NCBI RefSeq assembly: GCF_002005445.1
Contig: NZ_CP014692.1
Coordinates: 1,054,001 to 1,118,000, forward strand
From: Acetobacter aceti
GTDB taxonomy: Bacteria > Pseudomonadota > Alphaproteobacteria > Acetobacterales > Acetobacteraceae
DNA: 64,000 nucleotides
Direction: 5' to 3'
This document shows, in pieces, positions 18,237-25,998 of the stretch. How positions within the stretch are numbered: position 1 is the stretch's first letter; the number at the start of each line of letters is the position of its first letter. Below the pieces are notes generated by a model that did not search any database, was not told where the DNA came from, and worked only from the letters and a program-made list of their open reading frames with translations. The translations under genes were made by a program, and so were the position numbers.

Positions 18237-18264
18237 TATATAGCGTCTCCACTCACACCGTCAA
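18237..18264 (-). promoter_or_regulatory. promoter of tRNA-Thr
   Basis: On the minus strand -35 TTGACG (18259-18264), 16-base spacer, -10 TATATA (18237-18242), ending 12 bases before the mature tRNA 5' end. The -35 overlaps the end of anmK. Confidence 0.7.
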
Positions 18265-19388
18265 GAGTCTTCGTCTGCCAGTGAAATCCACCGGGGGAGA
18301 GTGGTCAGACCGGCGCAGGTGAAACGTCCGCCGGGTAAGAAATCAGGGGCTCCGGTAATGCCGGGTGCGGAAAGCGGAAGCTGGCGTAAAACCCGCACGG
18401 CGAGAAAGCCGAAGCATTCGGCTTCCAGAGCGTCTCCGTTCCAGCCAAGGCTGTCTCCCGATAAGACGGGGGCGTTCAGGGCCTTTTGCAGTCCTTCCAT
18501 CAGCACGGGATTATGGCGTCCACCGCCGCAGACGTACCAGACGTGGGGCTCCGCCGGAAATTGTGTACGCGCCACGGCGGCAACCGTGAAAGCGGCGAGT
18601 GTTGCCGCGCCATCGGCGGGAGAGCAGCCGGAAACCGCATCGAGAGCGGTAATGAAACTCTGGCGATCAAGGGATTTCGGGGCCGGGCGCCTGAAGTAGG
18701 GATCGGCCAGAAGTGTATCGAGAAGGGCCTGATCGACCTGTCCCTTCCGGGCCAGTGCGCCGTTCGTGTCACAGGCTACGCCAGTGTGCCGGAACGCCCA
18801 GTCATCCATCAGCGCGTTGCCTGGGCCGGTGTCGCAGGCAATGATCTCGCCATCCCGTCCCAGGAAAGTGACATTAGCCACGCCACCGATATTGAGTATG
18901 GCGACAGGCCTTGGGGCGTCCTGCAAAAGCGCCGCATGATACCAGGGTGCAAGCGGTGCGCCTTCACCACCGGCAGCGACGTCAGCGCTTCGGAAATCAT
19001 GCACCACCGGAAGCCGCGTTTCGTGTGACAGGCGCGCCGCGTCGCCAATCTGCCAGGTCCGGCGCAGAGCCGGAGCATGATGGATCGTCTGTCCGTGAAA
19101 GCCGATCAGATCGACGGGGTCTGTCTGAAGCCGCAACGCTTCGACGGCTTCGACATGGCGTTCTGTCAGGCGTCGTTCGACTTCCAGAACTTCAGGCGCG
19201 TCCGATGTGAGGTGCGCCGCATGATCGAGAAGCGCGCGGGCGCATCGGCGAAGATCAGCGTCGTAGGGCAGGGACAGGGAAGGGCCGCGTTCAGAAACCG
19301 TAACGCCATCCGTGCGGATGACTGCGGCATCCACACCGTCCAGCGAGGTGCCGCTCATCAGACCGATGACGTTGAGCGGACGGTTCAT
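18261..19388 (-). CDS. anmK: anhydro-N-acetylmuramic acid kinase
   Basis: A 375-residue sugar kinase of the ASKHA fold. The N-terminal phosphate loop IGLMSGTSLDGVDAAV (about residues 8-23), IGFHGQTIHH, the LNIGGVANVTFL stretch, CDTGPGNALMDDW and the WYVCGGGRHNPVLME nucleotide-binding segment are all AnmK hallmarks. It phosphorylates and hydrolyses 1,6-anhydroMurNAc released from the wall, giving MurNAc-6-phosphate for recycling. GGAG lies nine bases before the ATG. Its 3' end overlaps the tRNA-Thr promoter. Confidence 0.94.
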   Translation of the reverse strand: MNRPLNVIGLMSGTSLDGVDAAVIRTDGVTVSERGPSLSLPYDADLRRCARALLDHAAHLTSDAPEVLEVERRLTERHVEAVEALRLQTDPVDLIGFHGQTIHHAPALRRTWQIGDAARLSHETRLPVVHDFRSADVAAGGEGAPLAPWYHAALLQDAPRPVAILNIGGVANVTFLGRDGEIIACDTGPGNALMDDWAFRHTGVACDTNGALARKGQVDQALLDTLLADPYFRRPAPKSLDRQSFITALDAVSGCSPADGAATLAAFTVAAVARTQFPAEPHVWYVCGGGRHNPVLMEGLQKALNAPVLSGDSLGWNGDALEAECFGFLAVRVLRQLPLSAPGITGAPDFLPGGRFTCAGLTTLPRWISLADEDS

Positions 19389-19420
19389 GGCGGTAAACTC
19401 CGGCTGGACATGAGTTGGCT

Positions 19421-19525
19421 CTAAAGCAATTCCACTGAACTCTGGCCAGTGGAATTGCCCTAATTCATTGTTTATCGAGCATATTCACCAGTTCGAATGT
19501 GTCCATTCAAACTGGATATGCTCTA
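19421..19525. repeat. pair of REP-like palindromes between anmK and mlaF
   Basis: Two hairpins side by side. The first has perfect 12-base arms GCAATTCCACTG (19426-19437) and CAGTGGAATTGC (19447-19458). The second has arms at 19477-19499 and 19504-19523 that pair over GAGCATAT and CCAGTT-GAATG with a 3-base bulge and one mismatch. The CTCTA ends resemble the GAGCAT...ATGCTCTA intergenic repeats I know from other alphaproteobacteria. The right arm runs into the mlaF stop codon (TAG, 19525-19523). They may act as transcript ends for mlaEF. Confidence 0.6.
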
Positions 19526-20335
19526 GCGGCGGAGTTCCATGGAAATCGGACCTTCACGGCGGCCGTGGGTGAACTGATCCACCATGGCGTTGCCTGAATT
19601 CATGAGCGAAGTCGCCGGACCCCGCCATACCAGCTTGCCCTGATACAGCATGGCGGCTTCATCGCCGATCCGCTGGGCGGAGGCCATGTCATGGGTGATG
19701 GCGATGGCCGTTGATCCCATTGTTTTCACGCAGTCGACAATCAGTCCGTCGATGACCGCGCCCATAATGGGATCGAGACCGGTTGTCGGCTCATCGAAGA
19801 ACAGGATTTCAGGTCGGTCGGCGATGGCGCGGGCGAGACCGACGCGTTTCTGCATGCCGCCGGACAGTTCTGAGGGAGACAGATCGCCGACCGATGGGTC
19901 GAGACCGACCTGCTCCAGCACGGCGTTTGCCCGGGCCCGCGCTTCCGTACGCGAAAGGCGCGGATGCTTTTCGGAGTGTCTGGTGGGTTCGGGGGCCAGT
20001 AGACCGAAGGCCACATTTTCCCAGACCGACAGACTGTCGAACAGTGCGGCGTTCTGGAACAGCATGCCGATCTCGCCGATCCGTTCTTCGCGCTCACGGC
20101 GGGGCGCGCGCAGCACGTCCACGCCGTCAATTTCAATAAGCCCTTCATCCGGCTGGATAAGCCCCAGAATGCAGCGAAGCAGGACGGATTTCCCCGAACC
20201 GGACCCTCCTATGATCACGAAAGAGCTTTCTGCCGGAACATCGAGATCAATACCATCGAGTACGATCTTCGAACCAAAGGCCTTGCGGAGCCCGCGGATA
20301 CGGATTTTCGGAGCGGCGGATGTGTTGTCTGTCAT
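19523..20335 (-). CDS. mlaF: Mla-type phospholipid transport ATP-binding protein
   Basis: A 270-residue ABC ATPase: Walker A GGSGSGKS (residues 43-50), Q-loop in IGMLFQNAALFDSLSVWENVAFGL (typical MlaF wording), signature LSGGMQKRV, Walker B ILFFDEPTTGLDP and H-loop THDM. With MlaE it powers lipid movement between inner and outer membranes. It overlaps mlaE by four bases (ATGA). The substrate-binding mlaD and the mlaC/mlaB genes that often follow are absent; a REP-like palindrome takes their place. Confidence 0.88.
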   Translation of the reverse strand: MTDNTSAAPKIRIRGLRKAFGSKIVLDGIDLDVPAESSFVIIGGSGSGKSVLLRCILGLIQPDEGLIEIDGVDVLRAPRREREERIGEIGMLFQNAALFDSLSVWENVAFGLLAPEPTRHSEKHPRLSRTEARARANAVLEQVGLDPSVGDLSPSELSGGMQKRVGLARAIADRPEILFFDEPTTGLDPIMGAVIDGLIVDCVKTMGSTAIAITHDMASAQRIGDEAAMLYQGKLVWRGPATSLMNSGNAMVDQFTHGRREGPISMELRR

Positions 20336-21117
20336 TGCGCGAAGAACAGGTCTGTCAGGAGGTAATCGAAAGCCAGCACAAGGATCGACGCGGAGACAAC
20401 GGCGGCGGTCGTGGCGCTGCCAACGCCTTCGGCTCCGCCCCGGCTTGTATAGCCGTAATAGCAGCCCATCAGGGTGATGAGAAAACCGAACACGGTGGCT
20501 TTTACCAGTCCGACCATGACATCCTGGGCCTTCAGGGCGTTCATGGTGGCGGCGATATAGTTGTCCGGCGCAAAACCGAGCTTGATTGTCGCAACCGTAA
20601 AGCCGCCTGCGACACCGAGAATATCGGCCACTACAACCAGCAGAGGCAGGGCGATCACACCCGCCGCAAGGCGGGGGGCCACGAGATATTTCATCGGATG
20701 GGTGCGCAGGGTCGTCAGGGCGTCAATCTGGTCCGTCACCCGCATGGTGCCGATCTGCGCCGCCATGGCCGCACCCACACGACCGGCGACCATGAGGCCC
20801 GCCATGACCGGTCCCAGTTCGCGTGTCACCGCCAGCACCACGATGTTCGCGATGGCGCTTTGGGCGTGGTACTGCGCGAAGCCGGTGTAGGACTGGAGTG
20901 CGATCACGCCGCCTGAAAACAGGGCGGTCAGGGCGACAACCGGCAGGGACAGGAAGCCGGTGTCCGTCAGCGACTGGAGAAAGACGCGCCAGTAGAAGGG
21001 TGGTCGGAAAAAGCAGGAAACCCCTTCCAGCGCAAACAGGGCAACGGAACCTGCCCCTCGTGTCACGACAAACACCGTTCGGCCCAGCAGGGCGACAAGA
21101 TCAAGCAGGGTGTTCAT
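20332..21117 (-). CDS. mlaE: Mla-type phospholipid transport permease
   Basis: A 261-residue MlaE/YrbE permease. An amphipathic N-terminal helix is followed by five or so membrane segments. The conserved VTRELGPVMAGLMVAGRVGAAMAAQIGTMRVTDQIDAL loop and the LMGCYYGYTSRGGAEGVGSATTAAVV segment are family signatures. It is the first gene of the two-gene mlaE-mlaF operon, divergent from ugd across about 270 bases. Confidence 0.9.
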   Translation of the reverse strand: MNTLLDLVALLGRTVFVVTRGAGSVALFALEGVSCFFRPPFYWRVFLQSLTDTGFLSLPVVALTALFSGGVIALQSYTGFAQYHAQSAIANIVVLAVTRELGPVMAGLMVAGRVGAAMAAQIGTMRVTDQIDALTTLRTHPMKYLVAPRLAAGVIALPLLVVVADILGVAGGFTVATIKLGFAPDNYIAATMNALKAQDVMVGLVKATVFGFLITLMGCYYGYTSRGGAEGVGSATTAAVVSASILVLAFDYLLTDLFFAQ

Positions 21118-21389
21118 CCGGTGCGGCTGGTCCTTGATTCCGAGATAGGCTGATTTCGTACAGCGATAATAATTACAGTCATATAGCCGTAGCCCGCCAG
21201 TCGGGTGGCGTCAAAATTCGCCTTTGCTCCGGATATGTCCTGCCGAGATGTGAGTCCCAAAATTGCTTTACGGAACTCTTTTTTTTCCTGTCTTGACCGC
21301 AAGGGACCGGACAGGTTCAAGTCTGAGCGATTTCGGGCGGGCGCCCTGTTCGTCTGATGACAGGCCCGGAAATTCGAGAGGAGACTTCG

Positions 21390-22715
21390 GTGCGTATTGC
21401 AATGATCGGGGGAGGCTACGTCGGCCTTGTTTCGGCTGCGTGTTTCGCGGAATTCGGAATAGAAGTGGCTGTGGTTGAAAACAGCCCGGCTCGACTGGCC
21501 GCTCTGCGGAAAGGCCAGATTCCTATCTATGAACCAGGTCTCGACAAGCTGGTCGAGTCGAATATGCAGGCGGGGCGTCTGTCTTTCGGTGATGACATTA
21601 CGGCCGCTGTCAAAGACGCTGAAGCGGTGTTTATTGCTGTCGGCACGCCGCCACGGAATGGCGATGGCGCGGCGGACATGCAGTATGTCCATGCCGCCGC
21701 GCAGCAGATCGCTCGCTCGCTGACCAACTATGCGGTTGTCGTGACGAAATCGACAGTTCCGGCTGGCACCAGTCGCCGGATCGCCGAAATTATCCGGGCC
21801 ACGCGTCCTGACGCCGATTTCGACGTCGCATCCAATCCCGAGTTCCTGCGTGAAGGCAGTGCGATCGGCGATTTCATGCGTCCGGATCGTGTGATCATTG
21901 GTCTCGACAAGACGGCGCCAGATGGCGGCGCGCGGGCTGAGGCCGTCATGCGCAAGGTCTATCGTCCGTTGTCATTGATCGAGGCGCCTCTGCTCTTCAC
22001 CTCGCTGGAGACATCGGAACTCACGAAATACGCTTCCAACTCGTTCCTTGCGGTGAAGATTTCCTTCATCAACGAGATGGCGAGCCTGTGTGAGAAACTG
22101 GGTGCGGATGTGCATGATCTGGCCAAAGGGATGGGGCTCGATGGTCGTATCGGCCGCAAGTTCCTGCATCCGGGTCCGGGGTATGGCGGCTCCTGCTTCC
22201 CGAAAGACACTCTGGCCCTGTCACGCATTGGACAGGAAGCCGGAAGCCCCTGCCGTCTGGTCGAGACGACCGTACAGGTCAACGACGCCCGCAAGATCGG
22301 TATGGCCGGACGCATCATTGCAGCCTGTGGCGGTTCGGCCGAAGGCAAGACGATTGCGATTCTCGGACTGACCTTCAAGCCGGAAACCGATGATATGCGT
22401 GAGGCGCCGTCGATCCCCATTCTGCATCGTCTGGCTGAAGCCGGCGCGAAGCTGCGGGCGTTTGATCCGGTGGGCATGGAAGTGGCAGCGCCGATGATGC
22501 CGCCGACCACGACATACTGCACCGATGCGCTGGACGCGGCCAAAGGCGCGGATGCGCTGGTTGTGCTGACGGAGTGGAATGTCTTCCGCGCGCTTGCGCC
22601 AAAAGCTCTTGTGGAGACGATGAAGGGGAAAGTGGTCGTCGATCTTCGTAATATCTTCGACCCGGCAGCGATGCGGGCAGTAGGGCTGGAGTACCAGTCC
22701 GTTGGTCGTCCCTGA
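21390..22715 (+). CDS. ugd: UDP-glucose 6-dehydrogenase
   Basis: A 441-residue enzyme with the NAD-binding GGGYVG (residues 7-12), VVTKSTVPAGTS, SNPEFLREGSAIGDFM, the catalytic-cysteine segment GYGGSCFPKDTLAL and the C-terminal GLTFKPETDDMREAPS. It oxidises UDP-glucose to UDP-glucuronate for exopolysaccharide or LPS. The GTG at 21390 is preferred over ATG 21357 because GAGAGGAG lies seven bases upstream and the NAD motif then falls at the N-terminus. Confidence 0.94.
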   Translation: MRIAMIGGGYVGLVSAACFAEFGIEVAVVENSPARLAALRKGQIPIYEPGLDKLVESNMQAGRLSFGDDITAAVKDAEAVFIAVGTPPRNGDGAADMQYVHAAAQQIARSLTNYAVVVTKSTVPAGTSRRIAEIIRATRPDADFDVASNPEFLREGSAIGDFMRPDRVIIGLDKTAPDGGARAEAVMRKVYRPLSLIEAPLLFTSLETSELTKYASNSFLAVKISFINEMASLCEKLGADVHDLAKGMGLDGRIGRKFLHPGPGYGGSCFPKDTLALSRIGQEAGSPCRLVETTVQVNDARKIGMAGRIIAACGGSAEGKTIAILGLTFKPETDDMREAPSIPILHRLAEAGAKLRAFDPVGMEVAAPMMPPTTTYCTDALDAAKGADALVVLTEWNVFRALAPKALVETMKGKVVVDLRNIFDPAAMRAVGLEYQSVGRP

Positions 22716-22746
22716 GCCAGACCATCAGTCTGTGGCTGCAAGGTGT

Positions 22747-22777
22747 CGGGGGGGAGAACTGCATGCTCTCCCCCCGA
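22747..22777 (+). terminator. strong hairpin after ugd
   Basis: Arms TCGGGGGGGAGA and TCTCCCCCCGA flank a 9-base loop, about 30 bases after the ugd stop. There is no T-run behind it, so it may be a factor-independent pause or a repeat rather than a classical terminator. Confidence 0.45.
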
Positions 22778-22873
22778 GGCTCTCAAAGAGGCAAATAAAC
22801 TTGAGATGACACTGAGCCTGGTTTCCGCTAACCTGCCATGCTTCAGAGTTTGCGAGCGCGGAGTGGGGGCAGC

Positions 22874-23044
22874 ATGGAATGGCAGGGTCTGATTTCCATA
22901 CTCATTGCTGTGTTCATGTTTTTCATACTGCCGCTGATCATAGGCTTTGCGATTGTGATCAGGGATGCGCGCTGGCAGGCTGAACACTCTTCCTGCCGCA
23001 AACCGCAGCGGATCAGGACGAGAGAAGTCACCCTTTCAAGGTAA
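22874..23044 (+). CDS. small single-span membrane protein
   Basis: A 56-residue product MEWQGLISILIAVFMFFILP... with one membrane helix (about residues 5-27) and a basic cytoplasmic tail ending TREVTLSR. The ATG at 22874 follows GGGGGC; an in-frame ATG at 22838 would add 12 residues without a better ribosome site. Unknown family. The hydrophobic block and suitable ribosome site make it more likely real than chance. Confidence 0.4.
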   Translation: MEWQGLISILIAVFMFFILPLIIGFAIVIRDARWQAEHSSCRKPQRIRTREVTLSR

Positions 23045-23300
23045 GGGGGCTGTTCTCTTCATGTGCGTCTTGAATTGAGAACAATTCGGTGTGCGCAAAG
23101 GAAGTGGGCCCGATCCAGCAGAGGCACCGTAAGGTTTTCGGCTGATTGAAAAGATTTTCTTGTAGATATTTTCCAGCAGACTTCAGGGAATGCCGTTTTT
23201 TTGAGGAAAGACGGTGATGAGTGATCTGCTTTTTTGGGTCCGTTTGCAGACCTGCGATGGTGTTTGGGAGCAGTCTCTGATGACTGCTCCCTGCACTGCG

Positions 23301-23471
23301 TTAGTTGGAAGTTGCGCGGTCTACCGCACGGCCTGCCTTCTCAATCGGACCTTTGGGCGGATCAACAGCGTCCCGCACTTTTTCACCAAAAGTCCGCTCG
23401 TGCGGCTTGCAGGCAGTCAGACCGGCGCAGGCGATCGAGAGTGCAAGAAGAGTAAAGAGAGTAGAACGCAT
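23301..23471 (-). CDS. small lipoprotein (entericidin-like size)
   Basis: A 56-residue lipoprotein with a short signal peptide (MRSTLFTLLALSIACAGLTAC, lipobox LTAC, Cys near residue 21). The mature part is a 36-residue polar tail with GEKVRDAVDPPKGPIEKAGRAVDRATSN, an amphipathic, repeat-like (KxRDAVD / KAGRAVD) stretch. The GGAG site before ATG 23471 sets the start. It resembles entericidin-type small lipoproteins in size and tail composition only. Confidence 0.6.
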   Translation of the reverse strand: MRSTLFTLLALSIACAGLTACKPHERTFGEKVRDAVDPPKGPIEKAGRAVDRATSN

Positions 23472-23531
23472 GAAAAATCTCCTATAGATTTTTGCCAAGC
23501 GTGCCGAAGGGCATAAAGTTGCATTTTCCAA

Positions 23532-23899
23532 ATGCTTTTTATGAAACGATGTATGAAAAGCAGTGCGGGACTTGATGTGGTGTTAATAAAACACCCTGAT
23601 TTTTACAAATTTAAAAAAATCTTTCTGAGAAAAAGAGGCGCCGCGGATTACAAACGACGCGCCGTTTTTCGCATCGCCAGCCAGTTCTGAAGAAGGAATG
23701 ACTCGGCGGGTTCGTAAGGGACAGTTATAGAAAACCGGATGATTTAGCTGCTCGTTCTATGCCTTTAAATCGTTCCTGATATATTTATTTAATTTCTAAT
23801 ATAAAGAATAATATTGATGATGGTTTTTCTTTCCGGGCTCTGGATAGGTGGTTTTATTGGTTTTTTCGTAAATTTAATTTTTAATAAGTCATAATATAC
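23532..23899. other. AT-rich gene-free interval
   Basis: About 370 bases between the divergently transcribed small lipoprotein and glycosyltransferase genes. It is strongly AT-rich from 23750 on, consistent with promoters for the glycosyltransferase. A weak hairpin (GGCGC 23637-23641, GCGCC 23659-23663, then GTTTTT) might act as a terminator on the plus strand. I see no gene or RNA in it. Confidence 0.45.
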
Positions 23900-24979
23900 A
23901 TGAAAAATCGTCTTCTGTTTATTCTGAAGTCCCGTGAAGGCCATTGGGGCTACGGTTCCCGTGAATCTGGTCTCTCAAATTCTGTCCGTTTCATTGTGGA
24001 CATGCTCAATTCAAATGGCATTGAAGCACAATCTGTCGAAGTTTCTGATAACAACAGTATTGATCGTGAGGTGACATCCTACAGGCCAACTCATGTGATC
24101 ATCGAAGCGTTCTGGGTTGTACCGGATAAATTCGATGTTCTGAAGACACTGCATCCACAGGTGCAATGGATTGTCAGAGATCATTCGGAAACGCCGTTTC
24201 TGGCCAATGAAGGCATCGCTTTTGGCTGGACCGTGGATTATCTGAGTCGCGGTGTTGAAGTCATGTGTAACGCACCACGTGCCGTCTCGGATATGGCTGT
24301 CGTGGCGATGGGGTGTGGGCTGGACCCGTCAGGAATTACCTATGGACCGAATGTTTATCCGGTTCCGCGTCTGTGTGACATAAAGCCGCACGCCCGTCAG
24401 CGGGGTGTCGTCAATATTGGATGCTTTGGAGCCGTCCGGCCCCTGAAAAATCATATGACACAGGCGATTGCCGCCATCGCATTCGCCGAATCCATCGGCA
24501 TGGTTTTGCGTTTCCACATCAATGCAACGCGTGTGGAGGGGCAGGGAAGCCCTGTCCTGAAAAATCTGCGTGAACTCTTCGCAAGATCAGATCATCAACT
24601 GGTCGAGCATGGATGGATGCCTCATGCAGAATTTCTGTCCGTGCTCTCTGATATCGATATTCTCATGCAGGTTTCCTTTACCGAAACATTCAACATCGTT
24701 GCGGCCGATGCGATGGCCATGAGTGTTCCGGTTCTGGTGTCTTCCGAACTGCCGTGGATTGGTCATTACGCGCATCGAAATCCGACTGACGCTGCTGACA
24801 TGGCGCAGGGCCTGTATTCAATCTGGAATGAAAACGAGCATGAGCGTCTGGCGCGACTCCTGAAGCAGCGTCGCGACATGGAAGTCTATTGCGCCCGTTC
24901 TTCTGCAACGTGGCGGAGACGTTTCAGTGGGGGATTCCGATTGGCCGGCATGGCAGAGCAGGATATGGCGAATGCCTGA
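23900..24979 (+). CDS. GT-B fold glycosyltransferase (group 1 / GT4-like)
   Basis: A 359-residue protein. The C-terminal half carries VVNIGCFGAVRPLKNHMTQAIAA, HGWMPHAEFLSVLSDIDILMQVSFTETFNIVAADAMAMSVPVLVSSELPW, i.e. the E-x7-E type donor-binding motif (ETFNIVAADAM). The N-terminal half (RLLFILKSREGHWGYGSRESGLSNS) is unusual. The acceptor is unknown. It begins a tight cluster: the next ORF overlaps its end by eight bases and a lipoprotein gene overlaps that. Confidence 0.72.
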   Translation: MKNRLLFILKSREGHWGYGSRESGLSNSVRFIVDMLNSNGIEAQSVEVSDNNSIDREVTSYRPTHVIIEAFWVVPDKFDVLKTLHPQVQWIVRDHSETPFLANEGIAFGWTVDYLSRGVEVMCNAPRAVSDMAVVAMGCGLDPSGITYGPNVYPVPRLCDIKPHARQRGVVNIGCFGAVRPLKNHMTQAIAAIAFAESIGMVLRFHINATRVEGQGSPVLKNLRELFARSDHQLVEHGWMPHAEFLSVLSDIDILMQVSFTETFNIVAADAMAMSVPVLVSSELPWIGHYAHRNPTDAADMAQGLYSIWNENEHERLARLLKQRRDMEVYCARSSATWRRRFSGGFRLAGMAEQDMANA

Positions 24980-25100
24980 CTGGGCTTTATTCTGCGGTCT
25001 GGGGGCGGTCAGTGCAACGCTCATTAATGCCGGACTGGTGACCTGTTTCATCTGGTTGAAGAAGAAACAGGACGAGACTTTCTGGGATCAAAGGAAGTGA
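24972..25100 (+). CDS. 42-residue single-span membrane peptide
   Basis: A 42-residue ORF (MPDWALFCGLGAVSATLINA, then GLVTCFIWLKKKQDETFWDQRK) with one membrane helix (about residues 4-29) and a charged tail. AGGA lies nine bases before the ATG. It overlaps the glycosyltransferase end (8 bases) and the lipoprotein start (GTGA, 25097-25100), so it fits a translationally coupled chain. Too short for ordinary gene finders. Confidence 0.5.
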   Translation: MPDWALFCGLGAVSATLINAGLVTCFIWLKKKQDETFWDQRK

Positions 25101-25483
25101 AAAAATTCCTTTTGCTCGGTATCCTGTGTCTTGGATGTGAGGGGTGCTCGACAATCCCCGCAGAAGCGCAGCATGATTTGCTGGGGTTGTCTCGCTCAGA
25201 TCTTGTGGCCTGTGCAGGGGTGCCTGACCAGGATGAAACAAGAGATGATCAGGAAGTGCTTGTCTGGAAGATTGAAAAATCCGGTAGAGGGTCATTCTCC
25301 ATTTCTGCACCTCTTGATATTTCCATGACCATCAACACCAGCGGCGCCTGTCACGTCATTGCCAGTGTAAGGGATGGCAAAGTCGCGCGACTGGCTTATA
25401 CCGGCCCTTCATCAACATGGCAGGGCAAGGATGCGGCCTGCGAGCCGGTCTTGAGGGCCTGTGTCATACCCGCGGTAAAGTAG
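25097..25483 (+). CDS. putative lipoprotein or secreted protein, BamE-like outline
   Basis: A 128-residue protein with a signal peptide (MKKFLLLGILCLGCEGCS); the cysteine near residue 17 is a possible but imperfect lipobox (CEGC). The mature part starts with LLGLSRSDLVACAGVPDQDETRDDQEVLVWKIEK, which recalls the short helix-strand plan of SmpA/BamE-type lipoproteins (G-x-P after a helix), and has four further cysteines. The start is GTG at 25097, overlapping the previous stop, with AAAGGA just upstream. Function unknown. Confidence 0.55.
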   Translation: MKKFLLLGILCLGCEGCSTIPAEAQHDLLGLSRSDLVACAGVPDQDETRDDQEVLVWKIEKSGRGSFSISAPLDISMTINTSGACHVIASVRDGKVARLAYTGPSSTWQGKDAACEPVLRACVIPAVK

Positions 25484-25545
25484 ATCCTGGCTCGGGAGAG
25501 TCTCAGACGGCTTCTATGCCCGGTAGAATTGGAAATGTTTACAAC

Positions 25546-25968
25546 ATGAAACAGACTATTCTGCCGGGCGTGATTCTCGATGAGGATGAACTGGAGATCA
25601 CTTATATTCTGGCTTCGGGTCCCGGTGGTCAGAATGTGAATAAAGTCGCGACTGCTGCCCAGTTACGATTCAATGTGATCAATGCTCAGGGTATACCAGA
25701 GCGTATCCGTTTGAAGGTTCTGGAACTGGCCGGAGCGCGGGCGACACGGGATGGGTCAATCGTCATCACGGGAAGGCGATTCCGCAGTCAGCCGCGTAAT
25801 CGGGAAGATGTCATCCAGCGTCTGGTTGATCTGATCCGACAGGCGGCGCATCGCCCGGCATTTCGTGTTGCGACAAGACCGGGTCGCGCCGCCAGGCAAA
25901 GACGTCTGGACGGAAAAGCCCACCGCGCTGGTATCAAGCAGAATCGCAGGGTGAGGTCTGACGACTGA
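25546..25968 (+). CDS. arfB: alternative ribosome-rescue factor / peptidyl-tRNA hydrolase ArfB
   Basis: A 140-residue class I release-factor homologue. It has the catalytic GGQ motif in SGPGGQNVNKVATAAQLRF (residues 24-42) and the lysine/arginine-rich C-terminal tail (RRLDGKAHRAGIKQNRRVR) that threads into the empty mRNA channel of stalled ribosomes. The codon-recognition domain of true RF1/RF2 is absent. The frame is open upstream from 25417; the ATG at 25546 gives the normal family length, though its ribosome site is weak. Confidence 0.88.
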   Translation: MKQTILPGVILDEDELEITYILASGPGGQNVNKVATAAQLRFNVINAQGIPERIRLKVLELAGARATRDGSIVITGRRFRSQPRNREDVIQRLVDLIRQAAHRPAFRVATRPGRAARQRRLDGKAHRAGIKQNRRVRSDD

Positions 25969-25998
25969 TGGTGCTTCAGTCGCCAGACACAGATACAT

